Shown here piece after piece: positions 10,884-20,412 of a stretch of 64,000 nt of DNA. The notes below the pieces were generated by a model. It was given only the letters and a program-made list of their open reading frames with translations. It did no database searches and was not told the origin of the DNA. Both the position numbers and the translations under genes were made by a program. The stretch is from Ramicandelaber brevisporus (Eukaryota > Kickxellomycota > Ramicandelaberales > Ramicandelaberaceae): positions 13,610-77,609 of the forward strand of contig MU602698.1 of NCBI GenBank assembly GCA_025201865.1. The letters are read 5' to 3'. How positions within the stretch are numbered: the first letter of the stretch is position 1; each line of letters starts with the position of its first letter.

Positions 10884-13038
10884 CTGTTTTAAATACACTG
10901 TTACTTGCCAAAATAGCCATCTTGAAAGAGTGAGGGATAAACCATACATGTGCATACACACACACATACACACATACACATGAAATGCGTATAGAAAGTC
11001 AGAGAGACCGATGGCTATGGCTGTGTAGAGAGAGGATTGAAAGTGGAACATTGCTTGGGGGAGGGCTCTTCAGTCAACATTAAAAGTGGAAGCGAATGTT
11101 CCCGCTTTCTATGTGGCGACATCTGCCACTCCCTCTCCCACTCTGATACAGCTTTGAACGAAGAGGGACACTCTTTCAATTTTGCAGTCGTTTATTTTTT
11201 TATCCCTCCATCCTGCTGTCAAGAGACTGTCAGGTAGACGAATGGGACCTACCAGAGTAGAGAAGAAATGGCACCATCCATCCCTTTACGAAGAGTAAGA
11301 AAAAAAAACTCAAGCTCTCGGTTGCTGATTGCTGATGGTTGATGGGGCGAGTGAATGATGAAGAGCGGCTCCCCAGGTTTACTCGGATCCGCACCTGCAC
11401 TTGGCATGTGCTCTCTACTCTGTAAAGCGGGGTAGCAGTCACTTTAATCACTATAAACAAGCTCGATCCGGTGGTTCTCGATTTTATCGCATCCTCCGTC
11501 TATATTCGCATCTTCACCTCCCCAGTAGAAACCTACATTCCCTTTCACCTGCTGTGTCCTTTGTCAACATACCCAGACCATCTGATTCCCTCACCTCTTT
11601 CATTCCCCCACCCCTCACATACACTTCCTCTCTCCCTCTCTCCCTCTCTTGCATTCCATTAAGGTCTTGACTCGAGCTCCTAGTCTATTTTCAGTTTAGT
11701 TGCCTTGTGACGTAATTGAACAGTCCGCATCTTTACATAACTCCCTGTCATCTCGTTTGCACTCCATTCGCATAAAAGGCTCTCATCCTTGCCTCTCTTT
11801 CTTTTTTTTTTACTGACATTTGGCCATCTTGTCCTACAGTATCATTAAAACCTTTATCCCGCTTATCAGCGACCGTCACACTCATCTACATTTGTCTTCA
11901 CTCTCATTTCATATAACGTCGTTTCACAATCTTGTGCGTGAGTGCGTGAGTGTGTGAGCGCAAGTGTATGCGTGTGTGTTGCTCAAAGTCTTCGTCTATT
12001 CATCGGCATTCCAGTCTCCTTTTCTCTTAACTCTCTTTTCTTTGCTTTTGACATCATACAATTAGATTGGTAATAACACAATAAAGAATCGCTTACTCAC
12101 TGTAGCAACATCCACGCGAGCCTGCACGCCATCGCCCGCATAAACCGTCACTCGCACAAGCCTTTTTTCTTTTATAGATCGAGCATTTTTTGTTGTCGCC
12201 ACATACACACACAACCTCATATTTTGTAGCTCATACATATCCCTATTTTTTGACATCATAAACATCATCATCATCATCATCGTGCTATAGCACTCACGCT
12301 TCGATCACTAGCCTTGTGTACACCATTTGAGCGCGCCTTAACTTCCGAGTTATCGTGATTTGATTGGCCATTGCTCCTTCTGCTGCGCGCACTATTTAAA
12401 CCCGCCCGCACGCACATCCCTTCTTGTTTTCTTCAGCCACATCGCCCATCGCCCATCGCCAATTACCCATCGCCAATTACCCATCACTATCGTATTTCCC
12501 CTCTTGCATAAACTACTCCATCCGTGCCGGAACGTCTTCTTTTGGCAAAGCTGCTTTCTTGGTCCACGAGACGAACCGTGTGTTTCATCCATCTACTGCA
12601 ACACTTTTCATCACTCCCCCTTCATCCATATTTTTTTCCCACTCCACTCCACTCCACTCCACTCCTCCTACCCCTTGACTGCTGGAACTGTTTTGGCACT
12701 CATCAATCAGAGGCAGTGACATACAACCTTATCCTTGCTTCTCCTCTCCTTCTCTCTCTCTCCTTCTCTCTCTTTCAAACCTGAACCACTATCACGCACA
12801 CCACCAATTTTCATTTTTTGTGACGAAACCAGTTCTATTATCCCGCCTTTGCTTTGTTCTCTCTTTCTTGCCACCATTTCCCGTTAGTCCCATTCGTGTA
12901 CTCTCTCCCTCTCTCTCTCCTTCTATCTGTATCTCTCTCTGTGTCACTCCCTTTTAGTGTATTCATAACCGTCATCCACCACCATCTCTCACTATCATCG
13001 TCATCGTCAGCATCATCATCATCAACAACATCACAGAA
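10884..13038. other. Long gene-free region upstream of the sulfate transporter
   Basis: About 2.15 kb with no convincing gene. It contains a CA-repeat run (10954-10980), an ATC microsatellite (12263-12280), short tandem copies of CATCGCC / CAATTACC (12440-12487) and five copies of ACTCC (12641-12665). The last kilobase is strongly C/T-rich on the plus strand, like an extended fungal promoter or leader for the SulP gene. No tRNA was seen. Confidence 0.6.
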
Positions 13039-16000
13039 ATGTCAGCAATTCTTTCGTTTAGCCGTCATTTGACGTCCAAGGTCTACCATGCCATCACTTC
13101 GCCTCGAAACATAAAGCGCCTCTTCCCCATCATCTCCTGGATACCCACTTACTCTCTCCGCCACCAGCTCCTGGGCGATCTCATTGCCGGTATCTCTGTG
13201 GGTATGATGGTCGTCCCGCAATCGCTGGCGTATGCAGCACTTGCTGGTTTGCCTGTTCAGTATGGTCTCTACTCGTCATTCATGGCCAATTTTGCCTACT
13301 TCTTCTTTGGCACATCACGCACTGTAACAGTTGGTCCGACTGCAGTCCTGTCCCTGATAATTGGCCAAGCCCTTGCTCAAATCGACCATGAGCATCCAGC
13401 AGTCTCGCACTTTGTCGCCACTGCCTGTATCGCATTCTTATCCGGCTGCTTCCTATTAGTGCTCGGTTTGTTCCGACTTGGATTCCTGCTCGACTTGATT
13501 CCTGGCCCCGTTATCAAGGGCTTTACGAGCGGCGCCGCTATTGTCATTTTGATTTCTCAACTGCCTGGTATGCTGGGGATTCCCGGTGTTAGTCCGCGTG
13601 GCAAGCCGTACATGGTGTTGGCAGACACGTTTGCGTCGATGGGCCGGATCAAATGGAACAACTTTGCGTTTGGAGTCGCAACGCTAGTGTTTTGCATCGT
13701 GACGAAGTGGATTCGGAACAGGCTGGTTGCGTCAGGTCAGCCAAAGATGGAGACCGTGTTGACGCGACAAGGTGCTTTGAACGACCCGGAGCTGTTTGCG
13801 GGCTCGGCACTCATCAGCAATGGCCACAGTCCGAATCAGCCGCAGCAACAGCAGCAGTCACTTGGCAAAGATGTGGAGATGGAGAAGCGTCCAGATTCTC
13901 CCGTTATGGCATCGGTTGGCAAGATGATGGACGAAATCAAAGAAGAAGGCGACAATGACGATGATGACGATGTTGACTTGAAAGCCGTTAAGGCTCCATC
14001 ATCCACAACTGCCTGTCTTGAGAATCTGGATGGTCCACGCCGTCGCAACTCCACGTACCTTGGTCTCAGCAGTATCCATCACAAGGACGAGGAGCATGGT
14101 CGCATCTCCGTTTCTGTGCCAATGTCGCCATCAGCCAAAGCCATCAAGCAGCATCTCAGCCGCCGCGCATCTCGTGTGTTCCACAACGACACGGCTCCAT
14201 CAACGTCATCACCAATGGCTTCACTTCCGTGCACTCCAAGCATCGAGCGTGCCTTCGCATTTGCCTCCACAACTGCTCCAATCACATTCAACACCAATGC
14301 CAACACACCGGCGGTTGAGAGTGGCAATGCTCTGCACATTCCACAGTCCTCCCATGACCATGTTGACGAGATGCACATCATTACCAGTGACGGACGCAAC
14401 GCCACCGAGGCTGTCATCATTGCGCCTCCAGTTCCCAAACGCCTTGCGTGGCTCAAAACAGTTGGCAACTACGTTGGCGTCCTCCAAACTGCCATTGCTG
14501 TCGTTCTGATGACTCTCGCTGCACTTGCGTACTATCGCATCTCGAAAGCAGACCACGATGCTGCGCACGGCATCGCCAAAGATGAACTACCAGTGGCTAT
14601 TATTCGTAGAGTTCCTGCTGGTTTGCCGCATCCACGCGTGCCTCAGCTATCATCAGATGTGCTCACAGCAATTGGATTCAACAGTGTTATCGGTACTGCC
14701 ATCATTGCGATACTGGAGCAGTTTTCAATAGCCAAGGCTCATTCCCGCCTCGATGGTGAGCGTATTGACCCGTCTCAAGAAATGGTTGCACTGGGTGCCG
14801 GAAATATTTTGGGATCGTTCTTTGGTGCATGCACTGTTGGTGGCTCATTCTCGCGCACTCCAGTCAATCGCGCTTCCGGAGCCACATCCCCCGTTGCCGG
14901 CGTCATTACCTCGTTCATTGTCATCTTAGCCATGCTATTGCTTCCACCGCTGTTCTATTACATGCCATCACCAGCCCTGAGTGCAATCATTTTTGCAAAC
15001 ATCATGGGTCTTGTATCAATGCCTGGCTACTATTTGGAGATTGCCAAGTACAGTCGCACGGATGCATTGGCTAGTTTGCTGGCGTTTGTGGTTACTATTT
15101 TCTCATCGCCTGAAGTGGGTATTGCTGTCAGTGTTGGATTCTCACTGCTGGCGCTGTTGTTACGCATTGCGCGGCCCAAGTGGAAGATTGTCGACACGCT
15201 GGATGAAGACCACGTTGAGCCACTCGCTAAATCACCAAAGCACAAGGCTGATAAATCCACAGCTTCGCCAACGGCCTCGCCACCAACTGCGCGTGCGGGT
15301 AAGAATGGTCACGCTCGTCGTCAGTCCAAGTACATTCCGGCATCGCAGCTTGTTACTGAAGGACTTGGTTCGACAACTCAGCTCGAGCTGCCCGTCATGT
15401 CTGGTTACACGGATGTCAACATCAGCAACCAGTCTGCTCTCGCTCCACCAGCCGCTGAGCCATCAACCAGTCTCGCCGGCTCCATACATCATGCTCTTGT
15501 CAGCCGCAACATGTTTGATCCAGATGACCATGGCTGGACTGCATTCGTTGAGCGCCATCTCTGTAGCGGTTTGGTCGTATTCCGCCTCGAAGAATCGCTC
15601 ATCTTCCCGAATGCCGAGTACGTTCGTCACAAAGTCACCACAGCGGCCAAGCGGCAGTTTGATGCAGCCATGGAGCACTTTGCAGCGTTGACGGTTTCTG
15701 TGGCTGCGGCTGCAGCCGCCGAGGCAGAGGCCACAGCAATTGTTGATGCGCCGGCATCGTCCATCTTGTCGCCTGATAGCAGCTGTTCAGCCAATGTGAG
15801 TCCATTAGCCAAGGCAACTACGATCAATTCAGCAGAAGACAGTTCATTCCAGCGTCAGAGACAGCAACAGCCTCAGCTCAACATGGACATTGAGGCACTG
15901 CCAACAACCACATCAATCACAGCCACAATGGTTGCCACAGACAAGTCGAATGCTCAGCCATCTGAGATACCAGCGACAGCACCAATTTCGACGACCGTTA

Positions 16001-16530
16001 CGCCAGCTACACCGGCACTGGCTCTGGCTGCAATCACATCGACGGCATTGGACAAGGCTGGCTTGCGTTCGCTCCACATTGGCCGCGTTCAGCACACCAA
16101 AGACGATCACATCACTGCCGACCAAGAGAAGCGCAATGACAACCCGTCTGCTCCATCCTGCGCTTTCAGCAATAACAATAGCAACCTCAGCAGCAGCGCA
16201 GCAATCATCAACGCCGCTTCGGCGCAGACTCACAAACATCGCAACCCACTATCTGCCATTGTATTCGATCTCAGCGCCGTCAACCACATTGATGCTTCAG
16301 GAATCCAGTGCCTCAATGACATTGAAGAATGCATAATGCGCATGGTTCGCCAGCATCAAGATGTGCTTCATCGCCACGATACCATAATGAACAGCATCAA
16401 CACTTCAGCGGCGACAGCATCGGTGCCATCTCATTCGCAGTCACAGCCACTCGAGTTCCACTTTATTGGAGCGCGTCCGGTTGTTCGTCAGAAGCTTATT
16501 CGTGCTGGTCTCATCCCAGCTCCTGCCTAA
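13039..16530 (+). CDS. SulP (SLC26) family sulfate permease with STAS domain
   Basis: 1163-residue membrane transporter, probably a plasma-membrane sulfate/anion permease. The N-terminal SulP signature is clear (GDLIAGISVGMMVVPQSLAYA, then AGLPVQYGLYSS and the SRTVTVGPTAVLSL strand). The second membrane block carries VPAGLPHPRVPQ, FGACTVGGSFSRTPVNRASGA and SRTDALASLLAFV. The cytoplasmic STAS domain is split: its first strand (SGLVVFRLEESLIFPNAEY) and its core (AIVFDLSAVNHIDASGIQCL) are separated by about 190 residues of Ala/Thr/Ser/Gln-rich sequence. A second insert of about 250 residues (about 225-475) interrupts the membrane domain and includes polyQ, an acidic run, and PKA-type RRNS and RRAS sites. 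Family members are typically 700-850 residues, so these inserts explain the length. The exact anion is inferred. Confidence 0.9.
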   Translation: MSAILSFSRHLTSKVYHAITSPRNIKRLFPIISWIPTYSLRHQLLGDLIAGISVGMMVVPQSLAYAALAGLPVQYGLYSSFMANFAYFFFGTSRTVTVGPTAVLSLIIGQALAQIDHEHPAVSHFVATACIAFLSGCFLLVLGLFRLGFLLDLIPGPVIKGFTSGAAIVILISQLPGMLGIPGVSPRGKPYMVLADTFASMGRIKWNNFAFGVATLVFCIVTKWIRNRLVASGQPKMETVLTRQGALNDPELFAGSALISNGHSPNQPQQQQQSLGKDVEMEKRPDSPVMASVGKMMDEIKEEGDNDDDDDVDLKAVKAPSSTTACLENLDGPRRRNSTYLGLSSIHHKDEEHGRISVSVPMSPSAKAIKQHLSRRASRVFHNDTAPSTSSPMASLPCTPSIERAFAFASTTAPITFNTNANTPAVESGNALHIPQSSHDHVDEMHIITSDGRNATEAVIIAPPVPKRLAWLKTVGNYVGVLQTAIAVVLMTLAALAYYRISKADHDAAHGIAKDELPVAIIRRVPAGLPHPRVPQLSSDVLTAIGFNSVIGTAIIAILEQFSIAKAHSRLDGERIDPSQEMVALGAGNILGSFFGACTVGGSFSRTPVNRASGATSPVAGVITSFIVILAMLLLPPLFYYMPSPALSAIIFANIMGLVSMPGYYLEIAKYSRTDALASLLAFVVTIFSSPEVGIAVSVGFSLLALLLRIARPKWKIVDTLDEDHVEPLAKSPKHKADKSTASPTASPPTARAGKNGHARRQSKYIPASQLVTEGLGSTTQLELPVMSGYTDVNISNQSALAPPAAEPSTSLAGSIHHALVSRNMFDPDDHGWTAFVERHLCSGLVVFRLEESLIFPNAEYVRHKVTTAAKRQFDAAMEHFAALTVSVAAAAAAEAEATAIVDAPASSILSPDSSCSANVSPLAKATTINSAEDSSFQRQRQQQPQLNMDIEALPTTTSITATMVATDKSNAQPSEIPATAPISTTVTPATPALALAAITSTALDKAGLRSLHIGRVQHTKDDHITADQEKRNDNPSAPSCAFSNNNSNLSSSAAIINAASAQTHKHRNPLSAIVFDLSAVNHIDASGIQCLNDIEECIMRMVRQHQDVLHRHDTIMNSINTSAATASVPSHSQSQPLEFHFIGARPVVRQKLIRAGLIPAPA

Positions 16531-17130
16531 CTAACTTCTTTTTTAGCCTTTTTTCATCTATTCATCTATTCATCAACTCATCCTTCATTTTCCATTTGAA
16601 TTTTGTATTGTTTATCCGCTACTCCACTTCAATTCAATTCACTCAATAAACACAGCGCCGATGCGGATCGGATCAGTGTGTGTGAGAGCACAGTATTAAT
16701 TAGCAAAGCCCACTCTCCTCGTTTTAAGGAACATGCATCTGGGTAGCGCCTCGTGCTGAGGCACGCTTCCTCCCTTGTGGTGGCGCACGCACGCAAATCA
16801 ATGCGTGAAAACGGTTGATTTGCGTAATAGGCAGCCAATACCGGCTTGACAACGTCGCTCCGCATTATCTGCCACTCCGTCGCGTCCGTCTCTTTTCAAG
16901 TATCTTTTTTAACCTGCTCTCTGTCGTGTTTTGCTCTCGTGCGCGATTGCTTACAAACCCACTGGCACTTGATCTTTCACTCCGAAAAACTCCTTGACAA
17001 CATCAGCCACGACAGCAACAGCGACAACGACAGCAAAAGTACACGCGTTTGACAACAGCAACAGCAACAGCAACAGCAGCAAAAGTAAAAGGCGCGTGCA
17101 AGAGGTACTTTCTCTCTCTCTCCCCCAGTC
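16531..17130. other. Intergenic region between SulP and C9-methyltransferase genes
   Basis: 600 bp. A canonical polyadenylation-like AATAAA lies at 16645-16650, about 115 bp after the SulP stop. The leader of the next gene holds an interrupted CAACAG/CAG repeat (about 17052-17085) and a CTCTCTC run just before the start codon. No gene was seen. Confidence 0.6.
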
Positions 17131-18591
17131 ATGTCCTCTTCCACGCCGGCGGCCTCACCGTTCGTGTCTGGTCCACGCGTTCCGTTTGTTGACAAGTTCA
17201 ACACTCCGTCGCCTCTGTTCAAGTATGAGGGCGGTGGCACCTGGACTTACCAGTATCTCCATGTTGCTGGCTTCGTCTTTGGCGTTCCGCTCTTCCTCGT
17301 CTACCTGACTGGATTCACCGTCTCAAAGCTGTTCTGGTCGACTGTCATTGGCGCCGTTCCGCTGTTCCTGCTACACCTGTGGGCTTTGTCGTGGTACTCT
17401 GGACCTGCACCCCATTTCAAGAACGATGCATTGCCGGGCCGTGATTTGGAGCACTACATTGACATCAAGGACGAGTTCTTGGCCAAGCACTACCGCGGCA
17501 AGACCAAGATTCCCATGGAGGTGTTCTTTGAGGCGTACTTTGACGACAAGATTGACCTGAAGGGCGACTGTCTTGAAATCTTCGAGAACCGCTACGACTG
17601 GGCCACGTTTGGACTGTGCTTTGGCCAGGTTTGGTACTTTTTGACCACGTTTATTCCTGACGTCATTTTGCACCATCGCCAGCAGGATGAGACCCAGGTG
17701 CGTGACCATTATGATCGCGGCGATGATTTCTATGAAGCATTCTTGGGCAAGCCGATGATTTACACCTCCGGCATCATTACCGATACGACTCGCAAGCAGT
17801 CCATCGATGAGCTCCAAGAGAACAAGTTGCGCCTGGTCTGTGAGAAGCTGCAGCTGAAGCCTGGTGAACGCCATCTTGACATTGGCTGTGGCTGGGGAAC
17901 TCTTGCCGTTTATGCTGCCAAGCACTACAAGACTCAGTCCACCGGTGTCACTCTTGCCCGCAACCAGACCGCCTACGGCAACAACCGTGCCAAGGCTAAC
18001 AAGGTTGACAACCTCGCCAAGATCATCTGCACTGACTACCGCGATGTCCCAGCTACTCCGCGCTTCAACAAGATTTCCTGCCTCGAGATGGCTGAGCATG
18101 TTGGTATCCGCCGCTTCACAGAGTTCTTGACCCAGGTCCGCGAAATGATGGATGATGACGGTCTCTTCTTCCTCCAGATTGCTGGTCTGCGCGCTGCCTT
18201 CCAGTTCGAAGATTTCGTGTGGGGTCTGTTCATGAACAAGTACGTCTTCCCTGGCGCCGATGCTTCCTGCCCGCTCAACTGGGTTATCGGCAAGCTCGAA
18301 CATGCTGGTTTCGAGATCCGCTCCACTGAGACTCTGGGTGTCCACTACTCTGCCACCATCCACCGCTGGTACGAAAACTGGATGAAGAACAAGGATAAGA
18401 TGGTTAAGGCGTATGGTAAGCGCTGGTTCCACATCTGGGAAATATTCCTTGCCTGGTCTACCATCGTTGCTCGCCAGGGTAACTCCACAGTGTTCCAGAT
18501 TGTTGCCCACAAGAACCGCAATGCCTTTGACCGCACCAGTCTCATCAAGTCTGACGACAACTCGCCAGTCCGTGAGCTCTCCGTCATTTAA
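17131..18591 (+). CDS. Sphingolipid C9-methyltransferase
   Basis: 486-residue enzyme of the cyclopropane-fatty-acid-synthase superfamily. It uses S-adenosylmethionine to add the C9 methyl group to the sphingoid base of fungal glucosylceramides. Two hydrophobic segments near the N-terminus (about residues 45-95) should anchor it in the ER membrane, as in known fungal enzymes. The SAM-binding motif HLDIGCGWGTLA is at about residues 248-259. Family segments QVRDHYDRGDDFYEAFLGKPMIYTSG (split here by no insert), SCLEMAEHVG and FLQIAGLR are present. The length is normal for the family. The start is the only Met before the conserved region and is preceded by a pyrimidine-rich leader. Confidence 0.92.
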   Translation: MSSSTPAASPFVSGPRVPFVDKFNTPSPLFKYEGGGTWTYQYLHVAGFVFGVPLFLVYLTGFTVSKLFWSTVIGAVPLFLLHLWALSWYSGPAPHFKNDALPGRDLEHYIDIKDEFLAKHYRGKTKIPMEVFFEAYFDDKIDLKGDCLEIFENRYDWATFGLCFGQVWYFLTTFIPDVILHHRQQDETQVRDHYDRGDDFYEAFLGKPMIYTSGIITDTTRKQSIDELQENKLRLVCEKLQLKPGERHLDIGCGWGTLAVYAAKHYKTQSTGVTLARNQTAYGNNRAKANKVDNLAKIICTDYRDVPATPRFNKISCLEMAEHVGIRRFTEFLTQVREMMDDDGLFFLQIAGLRAAFQFEDFVWGLFMNKYVFPGADASCPLNWVIGKLEHAGFEIRSTETLGVHYSATIHRWYENWMKNKDKMVKAYGKRWFHIWEIFLAWSTIVARQGNSTVFQIVAHKNRNAFDRTSLIKSDDNSPVRELSVI

Positions 18592-19920
18592 ATCAACGCT
18601 TCATTATTGATTTAACCTCTCTTTATTTATGCAAATTTATTCATTACAAATCCGCCTGGGTCCGGAAAGCTTCAATGGAGTGGGGGAAAAAACGCCAAAT
18701 AAATCGAACATTTTTATGTTAGCAGCTTCAATCCATTCTTTAACTATACTCCACCGTATGTCACCTCGATTCGGGTGTGATGAATAAGTTCTTAAAATTA
18801 GAGAGATTCAAGAGCGCGAGATCTACTTTACCAACCGTGTTCGACCGCGGCCCCCCGATTGGGCTACAATTCTCTTGCTCAATTAGCAGGATGCTGTGGC
18901 GGCGGCGAGCAAAGATGCGCTGCGGCAATCTCTGTTTCTTCTACATTCATCACAGTGCTGCCACAGCACCAACTCGCATCAAGGCGAAGAAGTTGATGAA
19001 TGAAGCTCTTTCTGCATTCACAAAGAACGACGCAAACGACCGCTCGAAACTGTGGTGGTTATTTGCTTTACAGGCTTCATGTTGCCATCAGTGAGCATAG
19101 CAGTCTGTATTGAATTCTTAAAAGTGTCAGATAAAAGTGATGTGTGCGAGAGAGAGAAATCGTGCTTAATTGTGAGAGCGGAGTCCGAAGTGTCAATAAG
19201 CTTGCAGATGCAGCAGTCTGAACACAATTAGTGCCTGTGGCAAACACAAATGGATGTTAGATTGTTTGACAACAGTCGGAGTGGCGTGTTCAACTACCCT
19301 ATTCAAACCGGAAATACGCGGCTGATCAAAGAGTCCCTTTGTCTTCTTTTCAGATATTGTAGTGTACACAGCTGTTAATTAAATCGCCAAGTAAATGTGG
19401 CTGAAGTGGCGCATTCAACTGTCTCTTTCAAACCGGAATTACTGCTGATCAAAGGACTCTTTGTCTCCTTTTGGATACGCGGCGGAATTGATTCACTAAT
19501 TACTTCATTGTTGACAGTTGCTCCTTTTGTGCCGGAATTACCAGACTCTGCAACGAATCACACAGCATCAACAAACATGTGCAACATCCAAAAAGGTGAA
19601 TTCATGTATACGAGAGAAGATCAATTTACAATCAAACAAAGAAAACGAGTAGTGGCGGTTTGTTTGTAAACATTGCAGCTTCGAAGAAAGGGTATAAGAA
19701 TGCGACGCTGTGTGTGTGCCTTCGACTGTTGTTGTTTAGCCCGTTCTCTCTCTCTTCCTCACAACCACCACAACACTAGCAAAAAAACACGCACTCTCTT
19801 CCTCGACTCCCTCTCAAGCACAGGCGTTGTTCCCTCGCTGTCCCCAGGTGCTGGCGTGTGCTGGCGTGGTGTTCGGTCCCCGTGGTGGTTGTCCCTCTGC
19901 CGCCAGGTTGGTGTGGCTGG
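18592..19920. other. Gene-free stretch downstream of C9-methyltransferase
   Basis: About 1.3 kb without a supportable gene. Short open frames here have no recognisable domains. The only structure seen is the imperfect 125 bp tandem repeat annotated separately and a pyrimidine-rich run at 19745-19820 before the dispersed repeat. Confidence 0.5.
19275..19472. repeat. Imperfect tandem repeat, two units 125 bp apart
   Basis: Two related stretches (about 19275-19350 and 19400-19472) share GTGGCG, TTCAACT, TTCAAACCGGAA and CTGATCAAAG followed by CTTTGTCT and CTTTT, at a constant 125 bp offset. A shorter third resemblance (CTCCTTTTGTGCCGGAATTAC) follows near 19521. Function unknown. Confidence 0.65.
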
Positions 19921-20323
19921 CATCCGGGTTTTCCCAGCGGCATGTTCCATCTGTTTCCCTCCTCTCTTGGTTCGTCCCTCTTCCGTTGGCTTTCTCCCCC
20001 ACCTCTTGCTTGCTGTCGTTGGTTGTCGCTGGTTGTCATCAAGTGAAGGTGGTTGCGTTGGCTGTCAGCACCTGTTCCCCCCGTTGCTGTCGCCATGCTA
20101 TGTTTTTTTCCTGTTCGGTTTGGCTATCGTTCGGTTCGGCTCGGTCTTAATCCTATATCATATCTGCTTAGATATGAGACGGGTTGTAAAGGATGTGGGA
20201 AAGTATGCAGCGGTTTGGCGTCATCCCTATATGTCCCTTTGGCGAGCTCTATCCTAGCTCGGAGGAACCCTGGTGCCAGGCGGTGATTTTAAAATCTCAC
20301 TGGGGCCAGGCGGATGAGCACAT
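19921..20323 (+). repeat. Dispersed ~400 bp repeat, copy A
   Basis: About 403 bp closely related to the minus-strand sequence at 38644-39433. Shared landmarks in order are GGGTTTTCCCAGCGGCATG, AAGTGAAGGTGGTTGCGTTG, GCTTAGATATGAGACGGG, GCGTCATCCCTATATGTCC and a terminal CCAGGCGGATGAGCACAT. Open frames inside differ between copies and look like by-products. No LTR, TIR or poly(A) end was recognised, so the class (SINE-like, solo LTR or other) is undecided. Confidence 0.75.
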
Positions 20324-20412
20324 TACAAATCTACGATAGCAGGAATGTTTACAATGAGGAAAAGATGGTCTATAGCTTAAAATGATCAGTAGTAGTAAAA
20401 AAAAGATTCAAT

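Noticed and set aside
17371-18510. 379-codon open frame antisense to the C9-methyltransferase gene
   Set aside because: Lies fully within a well-supported gene on the other strand, has no recognisable domain, and is explained by the codon use of the sense gene.
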